Shown here: positions 13,957-22,416 of the stretch, in pieces
Position numbering within the stretch: the first letter of the stretch is position 1
How the letters are laid out: each line of letters starts with the position of its first letter
Assembly: GCF_031010175.1 (NCBI RefSeq)
Contig: NZ_JAUAMB010000031.1
Location: 1-62,143 of the forward strand
DNA length: 62,143 nt
Origin: Halomonas sp. SpR1
Lineage (GTDB): Bacteria; Pseudomonadota; Gammaproteobacteria; Pseudomonadales; Halomonadaceae
Reading direction: 5' to 3'
The notes under the pieces: model-generated
Told to the model about the DNA's origin: nothing
The model's database searches: none
What the model saw: the letters and a program-made list of their open reading frames with translations, nothing else
Translations under genes and position numbers: made by a program

Positions 13957-15669
13957 TTAACGCACTAACAGGAAGATCACCATTAGCGCCAGAACTAACG
14001 ATACACCTTTCCAGAACAGCACCGGGTCTCGCTCAAGCAGCGGTAACTGGGCGCGCTTCAGCATATCTGGGCTTGGCGAGCGTAGTTCGAAGATAAACTC
14101 CGAAAGCGCCGGAAAACGTTTATGGGGGCTGGGGTGTAGTGCCTTTTTGAGCACCTCATCTACCCAGGCGGGCAGTTCGCGGTTTTCACCAAGCGCTGAC
14201 TGATAGGCAAGCTTATGCTGCGCCGCCCGGGTGCGAGTTTTGGCCACTTCGGTGCCGTAGGGCAGCGTGCCGGTTAGCATTTGGTAGGTAATCACCGCCA
14301 GGGAGTATTGATCCGAACGGGGCGACCCACCTTCACCCAGAAAATACTCCGGCGCAGTGTACTGGGCGGTACCGAGGATATCGTCGCTCTCGGTTACCTC
14401 TTCGGCAATGCCCGCCACCTTGGCGGCACCAAAGTCGATCAGCTTCACCGTGCCATGGCTGTCGATCATGACGTTGTCGGGGCGCAAATCCTGGTGCAGC
14501 ATTTCCAGGCGATGAAAGGCGCGCAACCCCTTGGCGACCTGCTCGACGATGGGGCGTACGCTGGCCAATTCAGCTTGGGGATGATCGCGCATCCATTGGG
14601 TCAGTGTTTGCCCTTCGATATACGCCAACACGGTGTAAAGGGAGTTGCGAGGGCGCTCTTGAGCGGGGGCGTTGAGCACATGCTGATTATCGATGCGCCG
14701 GGCAATCCACTCCTCACGCACAAACCGCTCGATGCTTGCCGGGTCTTGGCTGAGCTCGGTCGAAAGCGTTTTTAGCGCCACCTTCTCGCCACCGACGATA
14801 TCCTCCGCCAGGTAGACATGGCTGCGGCTACTGGCATGCAATTGACGCACAATGCGGTAGCCATCCAGCTCACTCCCTGGGCGCAGTTCGGTCGGTGACG
14901 GTAGCGTGCTCAGCGCCGCATAGAGTTCGTTAGCATGGCTTTCGGGCAAGGTATCAATGCGCACAATCTGCACGGTGAGATTATCGTCGCTGCCTTTCTC
15001 GAGAGCAGCCGCGATTAACGCTTCAGCCGCCGTGTCTAGTTCCCCCCAATGGGCGTGAATCAGGGCGGCCATTTCGGCGCCAGTTAGCCACTCATAAACG
15101 CCATCGGTGGCGAGCACGAACACATCGCCCACACTCAGCGATACCGAGGAGTAATCCAGTTCCAGGTGCTGGCTAGCCCCCATGGCGCGGCTTAAATGAC
15201 TGACTTCCCGGGAGGCCCAGAAACGGTGATCCTCGGTCAGCGGCTCCAGCGTATTGCCAGCGAGCTGATAGATACGACTATCGCCAACGTGAAACAGGTG
15301 CGCGGTAGTAGACTTAATCACCATCGCGCTCAGGGTACACACATAGCCACGGTCAAGATTGTAGCGGTATTGGCTCTGCCGGGTTTGGGCATAAAGCCAT
15401 GCATTGGTGGCCTGCAGTACCCGCTGGGCCGAGGTTTTAACCGCCCATGTTGCCGGGGTGGCGTAGTAGTCCGTCAAGAAGCCACCTACTGCTGCTTCGC
15501 TGGCCTCGCGGCTCACATCGCTGCTGCTAATCCCATCGGCTAATGCGATCGCAATGCCTTTGGTGTCGCGCAGGGGATCTCTGGGCAGGTAAGCGCCATA
15601 AAAATCCTGATTGCTTGGCTTGCGCCCTTTATCAGAGTGCTGGCCGAGCGAAATGGTCAGCGCTGCCAT
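13957..15669 (-). CDS. Bifunctional PP2C-type phosphatase / Ser-Thr protein kinase, membrane-anchored
   Basis: The 570-residue protein has a PP2C phosphatase domain (residues 1-235: SDKGRKPSNQDF, ALADGISSS, FHVGDSRIY, ATDGVYEW, GSDDNLTV) and a Hanks-type kinase domain (about 265-530: VALK lysine, HQDLRPDN catalytic loop, IDFGAAK, APEY). One transmembrane helix lies at the very C-terminus. The glycine loop reads LHASSRSHVY, without the usual glycines, so nucleotide binding may be unusual. Start 15669 follows AGGGGAA and opens directly with the PP2C fold; the frame stays open to 15777. It is the last gene of the leftward nitrate operon and may control transport or reduction; targets unknown. 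Confidence 0.88.
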   Translation of the reverse strand: MAALTISLGQHSDKGRKPSNQDFYGAYLPRDPLRDTKGIAIALADGISSSDVSREASEAAVGGFLTDYYATPATWAVKTSAQRVLQATNAWLYAQTRQSQYRYNLDRGYVCTLSAMVIKSTTAHLFHVGDSRIYQLAGNTLEPLTEDHRFWASREVSHLSRAMGASQHLELDYSSVSLSVGDVFVLATDGVYEWLTGAEMAALIHAHWGELDTAAEALIAAALEKGSDDNLTVQIVRIDTLPESHANELYAALSTLPSPTELRPGSELDGYRIVRQLHASSRSHVYLAEDIVGGEKVALKTLSTELSQDPASIERFVREEWIARRIDNQHVLNAPAQERPRNSLYTVLAYIEGQTLTQWMRDHPQAELASVRPIVEQVAKGLRAFHRLEMLHQDLRPDNVMIDSHGTVKLIDFGAAKVAGIAEEVTESDDILGTAQYTAPEYFLGEGGSPRSDQYSLAVITYQMLTGTLPYGTEVAKTRTRAAQHKLAYQSALGENRELPAWVDEVLKKALHPSPHKRFPALSEFIFELRSPSPDMLKRAQLPLLERDPVLFWKGVSLVLALMVIFLLVR

Positions 15670-15681
15670 TATGCTTCCCCT

Positions 15682-15701
15682 AAAAAAAGCCTCCGCCGGA
15701 G
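15682..15701 (-). terminator. T7 terminator before the phosphatase/kinase gene
   Basis: On the minus strand CTCC-GGC-GGAG is followed by GC and seven T residues, ending 12 bases before the ATG at 15669. It lies between the FNT channel gene and the phosphatase/kinase gene and should limit read-through or act as an attenuator. Confidence 0.55.
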
Positions 15702-15924
15702 CGAAGGTTTGGTTAATGACAAGCTTTAGCAATTTTACGGAGGTCTGAATCAACCCGTAGCGGGGGTCTTTCGCCATGGCCGGAAAATGTTCCCAACAAT
15801 TCCGGCATTTCCGCCATCCATGGCGGTCAGATGGCGAAAGTAGCGCCCAGGGATGGGTCTACAGCGCCCCCGCGTAGGGTTGTTCAGACCGTTTGGATGC
15901 ACAATGCTCACTCACAATAGCTAA

Positions 15925-16734
15925 TCATAGGGCTTTTTGCGGCGCGGTACGTACGTGGGTGGTGTAGAGCGTCAGGCCGGTTAATGCCAAACCACCAATT
16001 AAGTTACCCAACACTACCGGTATCTCATTCCAGATCAGGTAATCCATAATCGAGAAATTACCGCCCATCATCAGCCCGGAGGGGAACAGGAACATGTTGA
16101 CCACCGAGTGCTCAAAGCCCATGCCGAAGAACAGCATAATCGGCATCCACATGGCAATCACCTTGCCGCTCACCGTGGTTGAAATCATCGCCCCCACCAC
16201 GCCCAGCGAGACCATCCAATTACACAGTATGCCGCGAATAAAAATCGTCGCCATGCCGCCAGCACCATACTCCTTGTACCCCACGGTGCGCCCTTCGCCT
16301 ACTTCACCAATCACCCGCCCTACTTCGCTAGGCTCGGTACTAAAGCCGTAGGTAAACACAATCGCCATTAGAAAAGCGACCGTTAATGCCCCACCAAAAT
16401 TACCCACAAACACAATACCCCAGTGCTTGAGAATACGCGGAATCGTCACGCCCGGCCGCTTATCCAGCCACGCCAGCGGGGTTAACACAAAAACCCCGGT
16501 CAAAAGATCAAAGCCCATAAGGTAAAGAATCGAGAACCCCACCGGAAACAGGATAGCGCCGATAATTGGATAGCCGGTTTGCACCGCCACGGTCACCGCA
16601 AACACCGCCGCGATGGCCAAAATGGCCCCCGCCATAAAGGCACGAATCAGCGCATCGCGGGTAGACATATGTAGCTTTGCTTCGCCAGCATCTACCATCT
16701 TGGTGGCAAATTCGGCAGGCAATAAGTAGGACAT
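15925..16734 (-). CDS. Formate/nitrite transporter family channel
   Basis: The 269-residue inner-membrane protein has the FNT fold: six hydrophobic helices, GFDLLTGVF after helix 2, a KHWGIVFVGNFGGA stretch with conserved Asn, ILCNWMVSLGV, and GFEHSVVNM with the central-pore histidine. NirC-type members carry nitrite; this one lies after nasA and cobA in the leftward operon and is the only transporter at the locus. It probably moves nitrite or nitrate. Start 16734 (MSYLLPAEF) follows AAGGAAA; the longer frame upstream has no Shine-Dalgarno. Confidence 0.88.
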   Translation of the reverse strand: MSYLLPAEFATKMVDAGEAKLHMSTRDALIRAFMAGAILAIAAVFAVTVAVQTGYPIIGAILFPVGFSILYLMGFDLLTGVFVLTPLAWLDKRPGVTIPRILKHWGIVFVGNFGGALTVAFLMAIVFTYGFSTEPSEVGRVIGEVGEGRTVGYKEYGAGGMATIFIRGILCNWMVSLGVVGAMISTTVSGKVIAMWMPIMLFFGMGFEHSVVNMFLFPSGLMMGGNFSIMDYLIWNEIPVVLGNLIGGLALTGLTLYTTHVRTAPQKAL

Positions 16735-16766
16735 AGAGAGCGTTTCCTTTGTTGTGAGTTTCAGGG

Positions 16767-17660
16767 TCAGATGAGAGGTGCAGCGCAAACATCGGTGATT
16801 TTTACAGCAGGCGTGGTGGCGACTCGTTGAACAACGCTGCCCACCACAATCAAGCAGGGGGACGGCAAGGGGGATGCGGCAAGCTTCTCGGACATATCCG
16901 CAAGCGTTCCCACCAGCGACTGCTGCTCAGGCTGACTGGCGTTGGCCACCAGCATGATCGGCCACTCATCCGGCAGGCCTGCCTGGCGCAGGCCGTGGCA
17001 AATCGCGTCGACCTTGGAAAGCCCCATATAAAACACCAGGGTTTCATCCTTGCGCGCCAGCGAGGCCCAATCCGGGGTGCCGTCTTCGCGACATAGCTGG
17101 GCAGTCACAAAGCGCAGCTGCTGGGCATGGCCGCGATCGGTGAGCGGAATGCCCATACACGCAGCAGCGGCAGAGGCGGCGGTAATCCCCGGTACGATGG
17201 CAGCAGGCACCTGGGCGGCAGCCAGGGCATCCAGCTCTTCGCCCATCCGCCCGAATACCGCCGGGTCGCCGCCCTTCAGGCGCACCACCGATTTTCCTTC
17301 GCCGGCGAGTTTTACCATCAGCTCGCCGATCTCAGCTTGCGGTACGCTGTGATGACCGCGGGCTTTACCCACGTAGTAGCGCTCGGTGCTGCGGGGAATC
17401 AGCGCCAGCACGTCATCGCCCACCAAACGGTCATACACCACCGCATCCGCCTCCATAAGTAGGCGTGCGGCCTTGAGGGTTAGCAGCTCGGCATCGCCGC
17501 TGCCTGCGCCGACCAGGTAAACCTGCCCGGAGCGGCACTCGCCACGCAGTGGCAAACGTATGTCAGCCCCATGCTGAACCAACGGCGTCAGCGCGCGGTG
17601 AGACAAACGCATAAAGGCGTTAAACCACTTCTGTAGCAAGGGGTTGCTTAGTGCGGACAT
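16767..17660 (-). CDS. cobA: Uroporphyrinogen-III C-methyltransferase (siroheme branch)
   Basis: The 297-residue protein is a SAM-dependent tetrapyrrole methylase: VYLVGAGSGDAELLTLKA at the SAM-binding start, VVYDRLV, VRLKGGDPAVFGRMGEE, VPGITAASAAAA and GIPLTDRG are all present. It makes precorrin-2, the siroheme precursor needed by NirB. It lacks the CysG dehydrogenase/chelatase half, which must be elsewhere. About 35 extra N-terminal residues precede the fold. ATG at 17660 has GAGGAG upstream and overlaps the nasA end by 41 bases, so the two are coupled. Confidence 0.92.
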   Translation of the reverse strand: MSALSNPLLQKWFNAFMRLSHRALTPLVQHGADIRLPLRGECRSGQVYLVGAGSGDAELLTLKAARLLMEADAVVYDRLVGDDVLALIPRSTERYYVGKARGHHSVPQAEIGELMVKLAGEGKSVVRLKGGDPAVFGRMGEELDALAAAQVPAAIVPGITAASAAAACMGIPLTDRGHAQQLRFVTAQLCREDGTPDWASLARKDETLVFYMGLSKVDAICHGLRQAGLPDEWPIMLVANASQPEQQSLVGTLADMSEKLAASPLPSPCLIVVGSVVQRVATTPAVKITDVCAAPLI

Positions 17661-20337
17661 TGGGCCGCTCCTCTTCAATAAGTGATTTCAATTCGGGAAT
17701 ACAGCTACCGCACTGGGTGCCGCAGGCGAGCCTGGCACCTAGCGCCTCAACAGTGGTATCGCCCTCGCGGATGGCATTGGCAATAGTGGTTTGGCCCACT
17801 TGATGGCAGCTACACACGACAGGGCCGGTATCGGCAGCGCCGTCGTCGCAGCCCGCCAATAAGCGGCGACGGTGGGTATCGTTTAGCGTCGCATCGTTAA
17901 AACGCGCTTCCAGCCACGCTAACCCTGGCAGCTCTTTGGGCGGGCCAACCATCAGCCACCAGCGCAGTTGATCGTTTTCCACGCAGGCGGCGCGCAGCCG
18001 TCCGTTAGTCGGGTCTTGGCTGACGACCGATACATCGCCGGGCAGCCACGTTTTAAGCTGCGCCAGCCAGTCATTAACCGACTGCGTATGGGCAAGCTGC
18101 CAACGCTGGCAGCCGCGCATGGGAATACGTGTCCAGTAGGCACTGGTGCACCACGGCGTTGATTCCGTTACTCCATCGGCGACCAGCAGGGTGGCCTGCC
18201 AATCGGTCGCAAGAGGCGCCAGCGCCACGGCGCCGTGCTTCGATTCCGGTTGCCCAGAGAGCGGGTCGGTAATGCTGTCGATCAGCGAGCTGCTTCTCGC
18301 CTGCTGGGTGAAGCAGTCAGTCCAGTGGATGGGTACAAAGATCTCACCGCGGCGCTGGGCATTGGATACTCGCACCCGAGCGCGAAATTCGCCCTTCGCG
18401 GCGGTTAGCACTGCCAATCCCTGATCGGTGACACCGGCGCTATGGGCATCGTCCGGGTGCACGTCCATAAAGGGTTCGGCGCGGTGATTCATTAACCGCG
18501 GTGAACGCGCGGTGCGGGTCATGGTGTGCCACTGATCACGAATCCGGCCGGTATTCAGCCGCAGCGGATAGGCGGCACTAAGGCTCTTTTCAGGCCCTTG
18601 GGGATGGATCGCCAGCAGCTTGGCGCGACCATTGGCGGTGGCAAATTCGCCATCCTCAAACAGCCGTGCCGTGCCATGGGGAGCGGCCTTTGTGACCGGC
18701 CATTGGATGGGTGCCAAGGCGTCATAGCCATCCCGGCCCAGGCCCACCAAACCCGAAATATCAAACAGCCGTTTTGGGCTGTCAGTCGAACCGTTATTTT
18801 CAAACCCCGAGAGCCTGGCGTGCTCGTCGAAAATCTCCCAGGGGTGGGTGTAGTCAAACGCCTCGGCAAAGCCCAATCGTTTTGCCACTTCGCACATTAT
18901 CCACCAGTCGTGGCGAGCCTCACCGGGGGGCGGCAGCATGCCCCGCTGGCGAGAAATACGCCGCTCGGAGTTAGTCACGGTGCCATCTTTTTCCGACCAC
19001 CCCGAGGCAGGCAGCACGATATCGGCGTAGGGCAGCAGATCGGTATGGGCAGCGCACTCGGAAACGATCACCAGCGGGCACTTTTCCAACGCGGCACGCA
19101 CCCGCGCGGCATCGGGCAGGCTGATGGCGGGGTTAGTCGCCATCACCCACAGCGCTTTTATCTCGCCGCGCTCAATGGCTTCAAACAGCTCCACGGCTTT
19201 GTAACCCGGTTCTTCCGGCAGACTTGGCGTCAGGCTGTCGGTAGCCCAGAAGCGGCTGACCAGATCGAGGGCGCCTGGGGTGTGGTAATCCATATGCGCA
19301 GCTAACTGATTAGCCAACCCGCCCACTTCACGGCCGCCCATGGCATTGGGCTGGCCAGTAATTGAGAACGGCCCAGCACCCGGCAGGCCGATTTTGCCGC
19401 CGGCCAGGTGGCAGTTAATAATTGCGTTGCACTTATCGGTACCGCTGGCGGATTGATTAACGCCCTGGGAGTAGAGCGTGACCACATGCAGCTGGCTGGC
19501 GAACCAGTAATAGAAGGTCTCCAGGCGCTCAGGGTCAACATCACAGGCCTCTGCTACCTCGGCCACCGACCCCGCCGTTTGCTGCGCAGCTTCCAGGGCC
19601 TCGTCAAAGCCCTCGGTGTGGCGCTCAAGGTAGAGGGTATCAAGCCTGCGCCGCTTTGCCATCCACGCCAGCAGGCCGTTAAACAGGTAAGCATCGCTGC
19701 CCGGTTTTACGCCCAGGTAAAGGTCGGCGATTTCGCAGCTGTCGGTCACCCGCGGGTCTATCACTACCAGACGCATCAGCGGATTGCGCTCTTTAGCGAC
19801 TTTAATGCGCTGGTAGAGCACCGGGTGATTCCAAGCCAGGTTGGATCCCACCAACACGACCAGCTCAGCCTCTTCCAAATCCTCGTAGTTACAGGGCACC
19901 GCATCGGCACCGAAGGCGCGCTTGTAGCCAACCACCGCTGAAGCCATGCATAGCCGCGAGTTGGTATCCAAATGAGGTGTGCCCAAAAAGCCTTTAAACA
20001 ACTTATTGGCCACGTAGTAATCCTCGGTGAGCAGTTGACCCGAAAGATAAGCTGCCACGCTGTGGTTACCGTGCTCGGCCCGCAGGTCATTCAAACGATC
20101 AACGGTGGCACTCAATGCAGTGTCCCAGGAGACGTCTACACCATCGACCCGAGGATGTGTCAGGCGGCCCTGCTCGCCCAAGGTTTCGTGTAGCGCTGAC
20201 CCTTTGACGCACAGCCGCCCGAAGTTGGCCGGGTGCTCGCGGTCGCCCTCGACAGCGCTTAGCGTGCCCGCTTCAACGGTCGCCGTCACGCCACAGCCAA
20301 CGCCGCAATAGGGGCAAGTCGTTTTGGCCTGAGTCAT
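17620..20337 (-). CDS. nasA: Assimilatory nitrate reductase catalytic subunit
   Basis: The 905-residue molybdoenzyme binds one [4Fe-4S] cluster at C8, C11, C15 and C43 (CPYCGVGC, then RLCVKG). It then has the bis-MGD-binding body (SRLCMASAVVGYKRAFGAD, VSECAAHTDLLPYADIVLP). The last 65 or so residues form a BFD-like [2Fe-2S] domain (VVCSCHQVG, CGTQCGSC) that should accept electrons from the NasB flavoprotein. There is no Tat signal, so it is cytoplasmic. It reduces nitrate to nitrite. GAGGAG precedes ATG at 20337. It heads the leftward operon behind a terminator-containing leader. Confidence 0.95.
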   Translation of the reverse strand: MTQAKTTCPYCGVGCGVTATVEAGTLSAVEGDREHPANFGRLCVKGSALHETLGEQGRLTHPRVDGVDVSWDTALSATVDRLNDLRAEHGNHSVAAYLSGQLLTEDYYVANKLFKGFLGTPHLDTNSRLCMASAVVGYKRAFGADAVPCNYEDLEEAELVVLVGSNLAWNHPVLYQRIKVAKERNPLMRLVVIDPRVTDSCEIADLYLGVKPGSDAYLFNGLLAWMAKRRRLDTLYLERHTEGFDEALEAAQQTAGSVAEVAEACDVDPERLETFYYWFASQLHVVTLYSQGVNQSASGTDKCNAIINCHLAGGKIGLPGAGPFSITGQPNAMGGREVGGLANQLAAHMDYHTPGALDLVSRFWATDSLTPSLPEEPGYKAVELFEAIERGEIKALWVMATNPAISLPDAARVRAALEKCPLVIVSECAAHTDLLPYADIVLPASGWSEKDGTVTNSERRISRQRGMLPPPGEARHDWWIMCEVAKRLGFAEAFDYTHPWEIFDEHARLSGFENNGSTDSPKRLFDISGLVGLGRDGYDALAPIQWPVTKAAPHGTARLFEDGEFATANGRAKLLAIHPQGPEKSLSAAYPLRLNTGRIRDQWHTMTRTARSPRLMNHRAEPFMDVHPDDAHSAGVTDQGLAVLTAAKGEFRARVRVSNAQRRGEIFVPIHWTDCFTQQARSSSLIDSITDPLSGQPESKHGAVALAPLATDWQATLLVADGVTESTPWCTSAYWTRIPMRGCQRWQLAHTQSVNDWLAQLKTWLPGDVSVVSQDPTNGRLRAACVENDQLRWWLMVGPPKELPGLAWLEARFNDATLNDTHRRRLLAGCDDGAADTGPVVCSCHQVGQTTIANAIREGDTTVEALGARLACGTQCGSCIPELKSLIEEERPNVRTKQPLATEVV

Positions 20338-20372
20338 AGCTACTCCTCGAGTTGCTCATTAACGCCACGCAT

Positions 20373-20466
20373 AAAAAAACGCCCAGTCCCTTTCTCTAAG
20401 GCGCTATATAAACGCATTAAGAGAAGAGGGCTGGACGTCGTTGCCACAGCGCACCTTCGTCGGTGC
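20373..20466 (-). promoter_or_regulatory. nasA leader: hexaloop hairpins plus intrinsic terminator (ANTAR-type attenuator)
   Basis: Read on the minus strand: hairpin 1 is GCACC-GACGAA-GGTGC (20466-20451). Hairpin 2 is GCTGTGGC-AACGAC-GTCCAGC (20450-20430, one bulge, one wobble). The terminator pairs ACGTCCAGCCC (20438-20428) with GGGACTGGGCGT (20390-20379) and ends in seven T. Hairpin 2 shares bases with the terminator's 5' arm, so the two are mutually exclusive. The AACGAC loop has A1 and G4, the known ANTAR signature. Confidence 0.75.
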
Positions 20467-20900
20467 AAAATTTACTTTAATTTCAGCTACACATTTTCTA
20501 ACGGCTAGTTATTTTTCGAACGGCTTTGAAATTGTTCGCTGCCATCGCCTAGCAATGAGCGCTTATCCCTTGTTAACTCACTTGTTGCCTAGAAGCTGCA
20601 AAAGCCAAGCCTAAGAATGTCTTATTGAAAACTTATTTTTTATAAACAGTCACTTAAAAATAAGGAGATGACGACGCAGCACGCTTTTTGGCACTTGTTT
20701 TAATACCTTTCACACGCTAAATGGTGTGCGAGAGTGCACGCCACCACCCTTTTCGCACCATCACTGTGCAGCCTATGCGAAGAGCCGTGCCAGTGCTTAT
20801 CCACCATCTACATCTAAACATCTGAAGTTATTTAAAAAAACATTCCAGACGGCCAGTTGGCTAGCTCCTTGCTTGTTACTGGGTAAGGTTTTTAATCAGC
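20467..20900. other. Divergent nas promoter region
   Basis: This stretch without genes separates the two nas leaders and must hold both promoters. It is AT-rich in its left half. Short inverted repeats such as CACAC-N8-GTGTG near 20711 may bind regulators. No clean sigma-54 promoter was found; one near match is listed as rejected. Confidence 0.45.
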
Positions 20901-21029
20901 TGACAGCCAATGGCGGTTGTCACAGGTTTAAAACATACGCTTTTAAATAGCGCTATCGGGCAACGACGCCCCTGCTGTGCTCTCCTTCTGCAAATTGCAG
21001 AACAGAGGGCGCGACAGGGGCGTTTTTTT
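20901..21029 (+). promoter_or_regulatory. nasB leader: two hexaloop hairpins plus intrinsic terminator (ANTAR-type attenuator)
   Basis: Hairpin 1 is TGACAGCC-AATGGC-GGTTGTCA (20901-20922). Hairpin 2 is GGGC-AACGAC-GCCC (20958-20971). Both hexaloops have A1 and G4. The terminator pairs ACGCCCCTG (20966-20974) with CAGGGGCGT (21015-21023) and ends in seven T; a further small hairpin lies within it. Hairpin 2 overlaps the terminator's 5' arm. This is the NasR/NasT antitermination layout, upstream of the nasB start at 21071. Confidence 0.82.
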
Positions 21030-21070
21030 GTTTGGTGCTCAAGCAGCCGCAACGACAAGAGGAGCCACCC

Positions 21071-22414
21071 ATGGAAACCACTTCCCGGTGCTCACCCAAC
21101 GACCATCTAGTGATTATTGGCAATGGGATGGCAAGCCACCGCCTCATCGAGGCGCTGGTCAAACAGCCCACACGCCCCCAGCGCATCACGGTGATTGGCG
21201 CCGAGCCAACCCCTGCCTATAACCGTATTCTGCTTTCGCCACTGCTGGCTGGTGAGATGCAGCAAGATGCGCTTACCCTGCGCGATACCGCCTGGTACGC
21301 CGATCAAGGCATCACCCTGATACTGGGCGAAAAGGTCGAGACGCTTGACCGCGCACGCCAAACATTGACCACCGATAGCGGCCAATCGCTTGATTACGAT
21401 CATTTGGTCATCGCCACCGGCTCGCGCCCAGCGCTGCCCGACGTTCCCGGCATTGAGCTTGAGGGAGTACACGGCTTTCGCGACCTGCAAGACGCCGAAG
21501 CACTTGAAGCAATTGCTCACAGCGGCGGCGACGCTGTCGTTATTGGTGGCGGCCTGCTGGGTCTTGAAGCCGCTGAAGGGCTGCGTAAGCGCGGCAATGA
21601 TATCAAGGTGAGCGTGCTCCAGCGCAGCGAGCGGCTGATGAACCGCCAGTTGGATGTGACCGCCGCGCATCTGCTCAAAGACACCCTCACTCAACGCGGC
21701 TTGAACATCATCACCGGTGCGCAGTTAGCGCGGCTGGAGGGAGACAAACGGGGTCGGGTCGCCAAGCTGCATCTTGCCGATGGCCGTCAGTTGAACGCCT
21801 CCAGCGTGATCGTTGCCGCGGGCATTACCCCGAATGCAGAACTGGGCCGCCAAGCGGGCCTGACCACCGAGCGTGCCATTGTTGTAGATGAGTTTCTGAC
21901 CACCTCTGACCCGGCAATCTCCGCCCTCGGCGAGTGCTGCCAGTTTGAGGGTACTACCTACGGCCTGGTGGAACCGATCTGGTGCCAGGTAGAAGTGCTT
22001 GCCGCAACGCTGTGCGGCACGGCCACCCAAGGCTACGCGGATGCCCCCAGCGCCACCAAACTTAAAATCAGCGGCGTAGCGCTCTATGCCTTTGGCCCCA
22101 CCGAGGCCAGCGCCGAGCATGACGTATTGAATTACCACGACCTTGAGCGCGGCGACTACCGCCGCCTGCTGCTACGCGATGGCCAGATAGAGGGCGCGGT
22201 ACTTTACGGCGACACCAGCCAGGGGCCCTGGTACTTCGAACAGGCGCTTGCGGGTAGTGATCTTAACGCTTACCGCCAAGCCCTGCTGTTTGGTGCGGCG
22301 GATGTCGACGTGCTACGCGAAGCGGCATCTCAGCATACCCCAGATTCTTCTGAATACTCTTCTACATGCTCTTCTTCAAAACATTCTTCTCATAATACGT
22401 CGGAGGCGGCTTAA
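21071..22414 (+). CDS. nasB: Nitrate reductase electron-transfer subunit (FAD/NAD(P)-dependent)
   Basis: The 447-residue flavoprotein resembles the N-terminal half of NirB: an FAD-binding start (HLVIIGNGMASHRL), NRILLSPLLAGE, ATGSRPALPDVPG, an NAD-binding motif (VVIGGGLLGLEAAEGLRKRG) and SALGECCQFEG before the C-terminal domain. It probably passes electrons from NAD(P)H to NasA. The last 30 residues are a Ser- and His-rich tail. ATG at 21071 has GAGGAG upstream. The nirB start lies 2 bases after the stop, so they form one operon. Confidence 0.87.
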   Translation: METTSRCSPNDHLVIIGNGMASHRLIEALVKQPTRPQRITVIGAEPTPAYNRILLSPLLAGEMQQDALTLRDTAWYADQGITLILGEKVETLDRARQTLTTDSGQSLDYDHLVIATGSRPALPDVPGIELEGVHGFRDLQDAEALEAIAHSGGDAVVIGGGLLGLEAAEGLRKRGNDIKVSVLQRSERLMNRQLDVTAAHLLKDTLTQRGLNIITGAQLARLEGDKRGRVAKLHLADGRQLNASSVIVAAGITPNAELGRQAGLTTERAIVVDEFLTTSDPAISALGECCQFEGTTYGLVEPIWCQVEVLAATLCGTATQGYADAPSATKLKISGVALYAFGPTEASAEHDVLNYHDLERGDYRRLLLRDGQIEGAVLYGDTSQGPWYFEQALAGSDLNAYRQALLFGAADVDVLREAASQHTPDSSEYSSTCSSSKHSSHNTSEAA

Positions 22415-22416
22415 GC

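Noticed and set aside
15670..15777. N-terminal extension of the phosphatase/kinase frame (36 extra residues)
   Set aside because: It runs through the T7 terminator and lacks a Shine-Dalgarno, while ATG 15669 has AGGGGAA and opens directly with the PP2C fold.
20776..20792. Near match to a sigma-54 promoter on the minus strand (TGGCAC with TTCGCA)
   Set aside because: The spacing between the GG and GC elements is one base too long and the -12 element is imperfect, so I did not annotate it.
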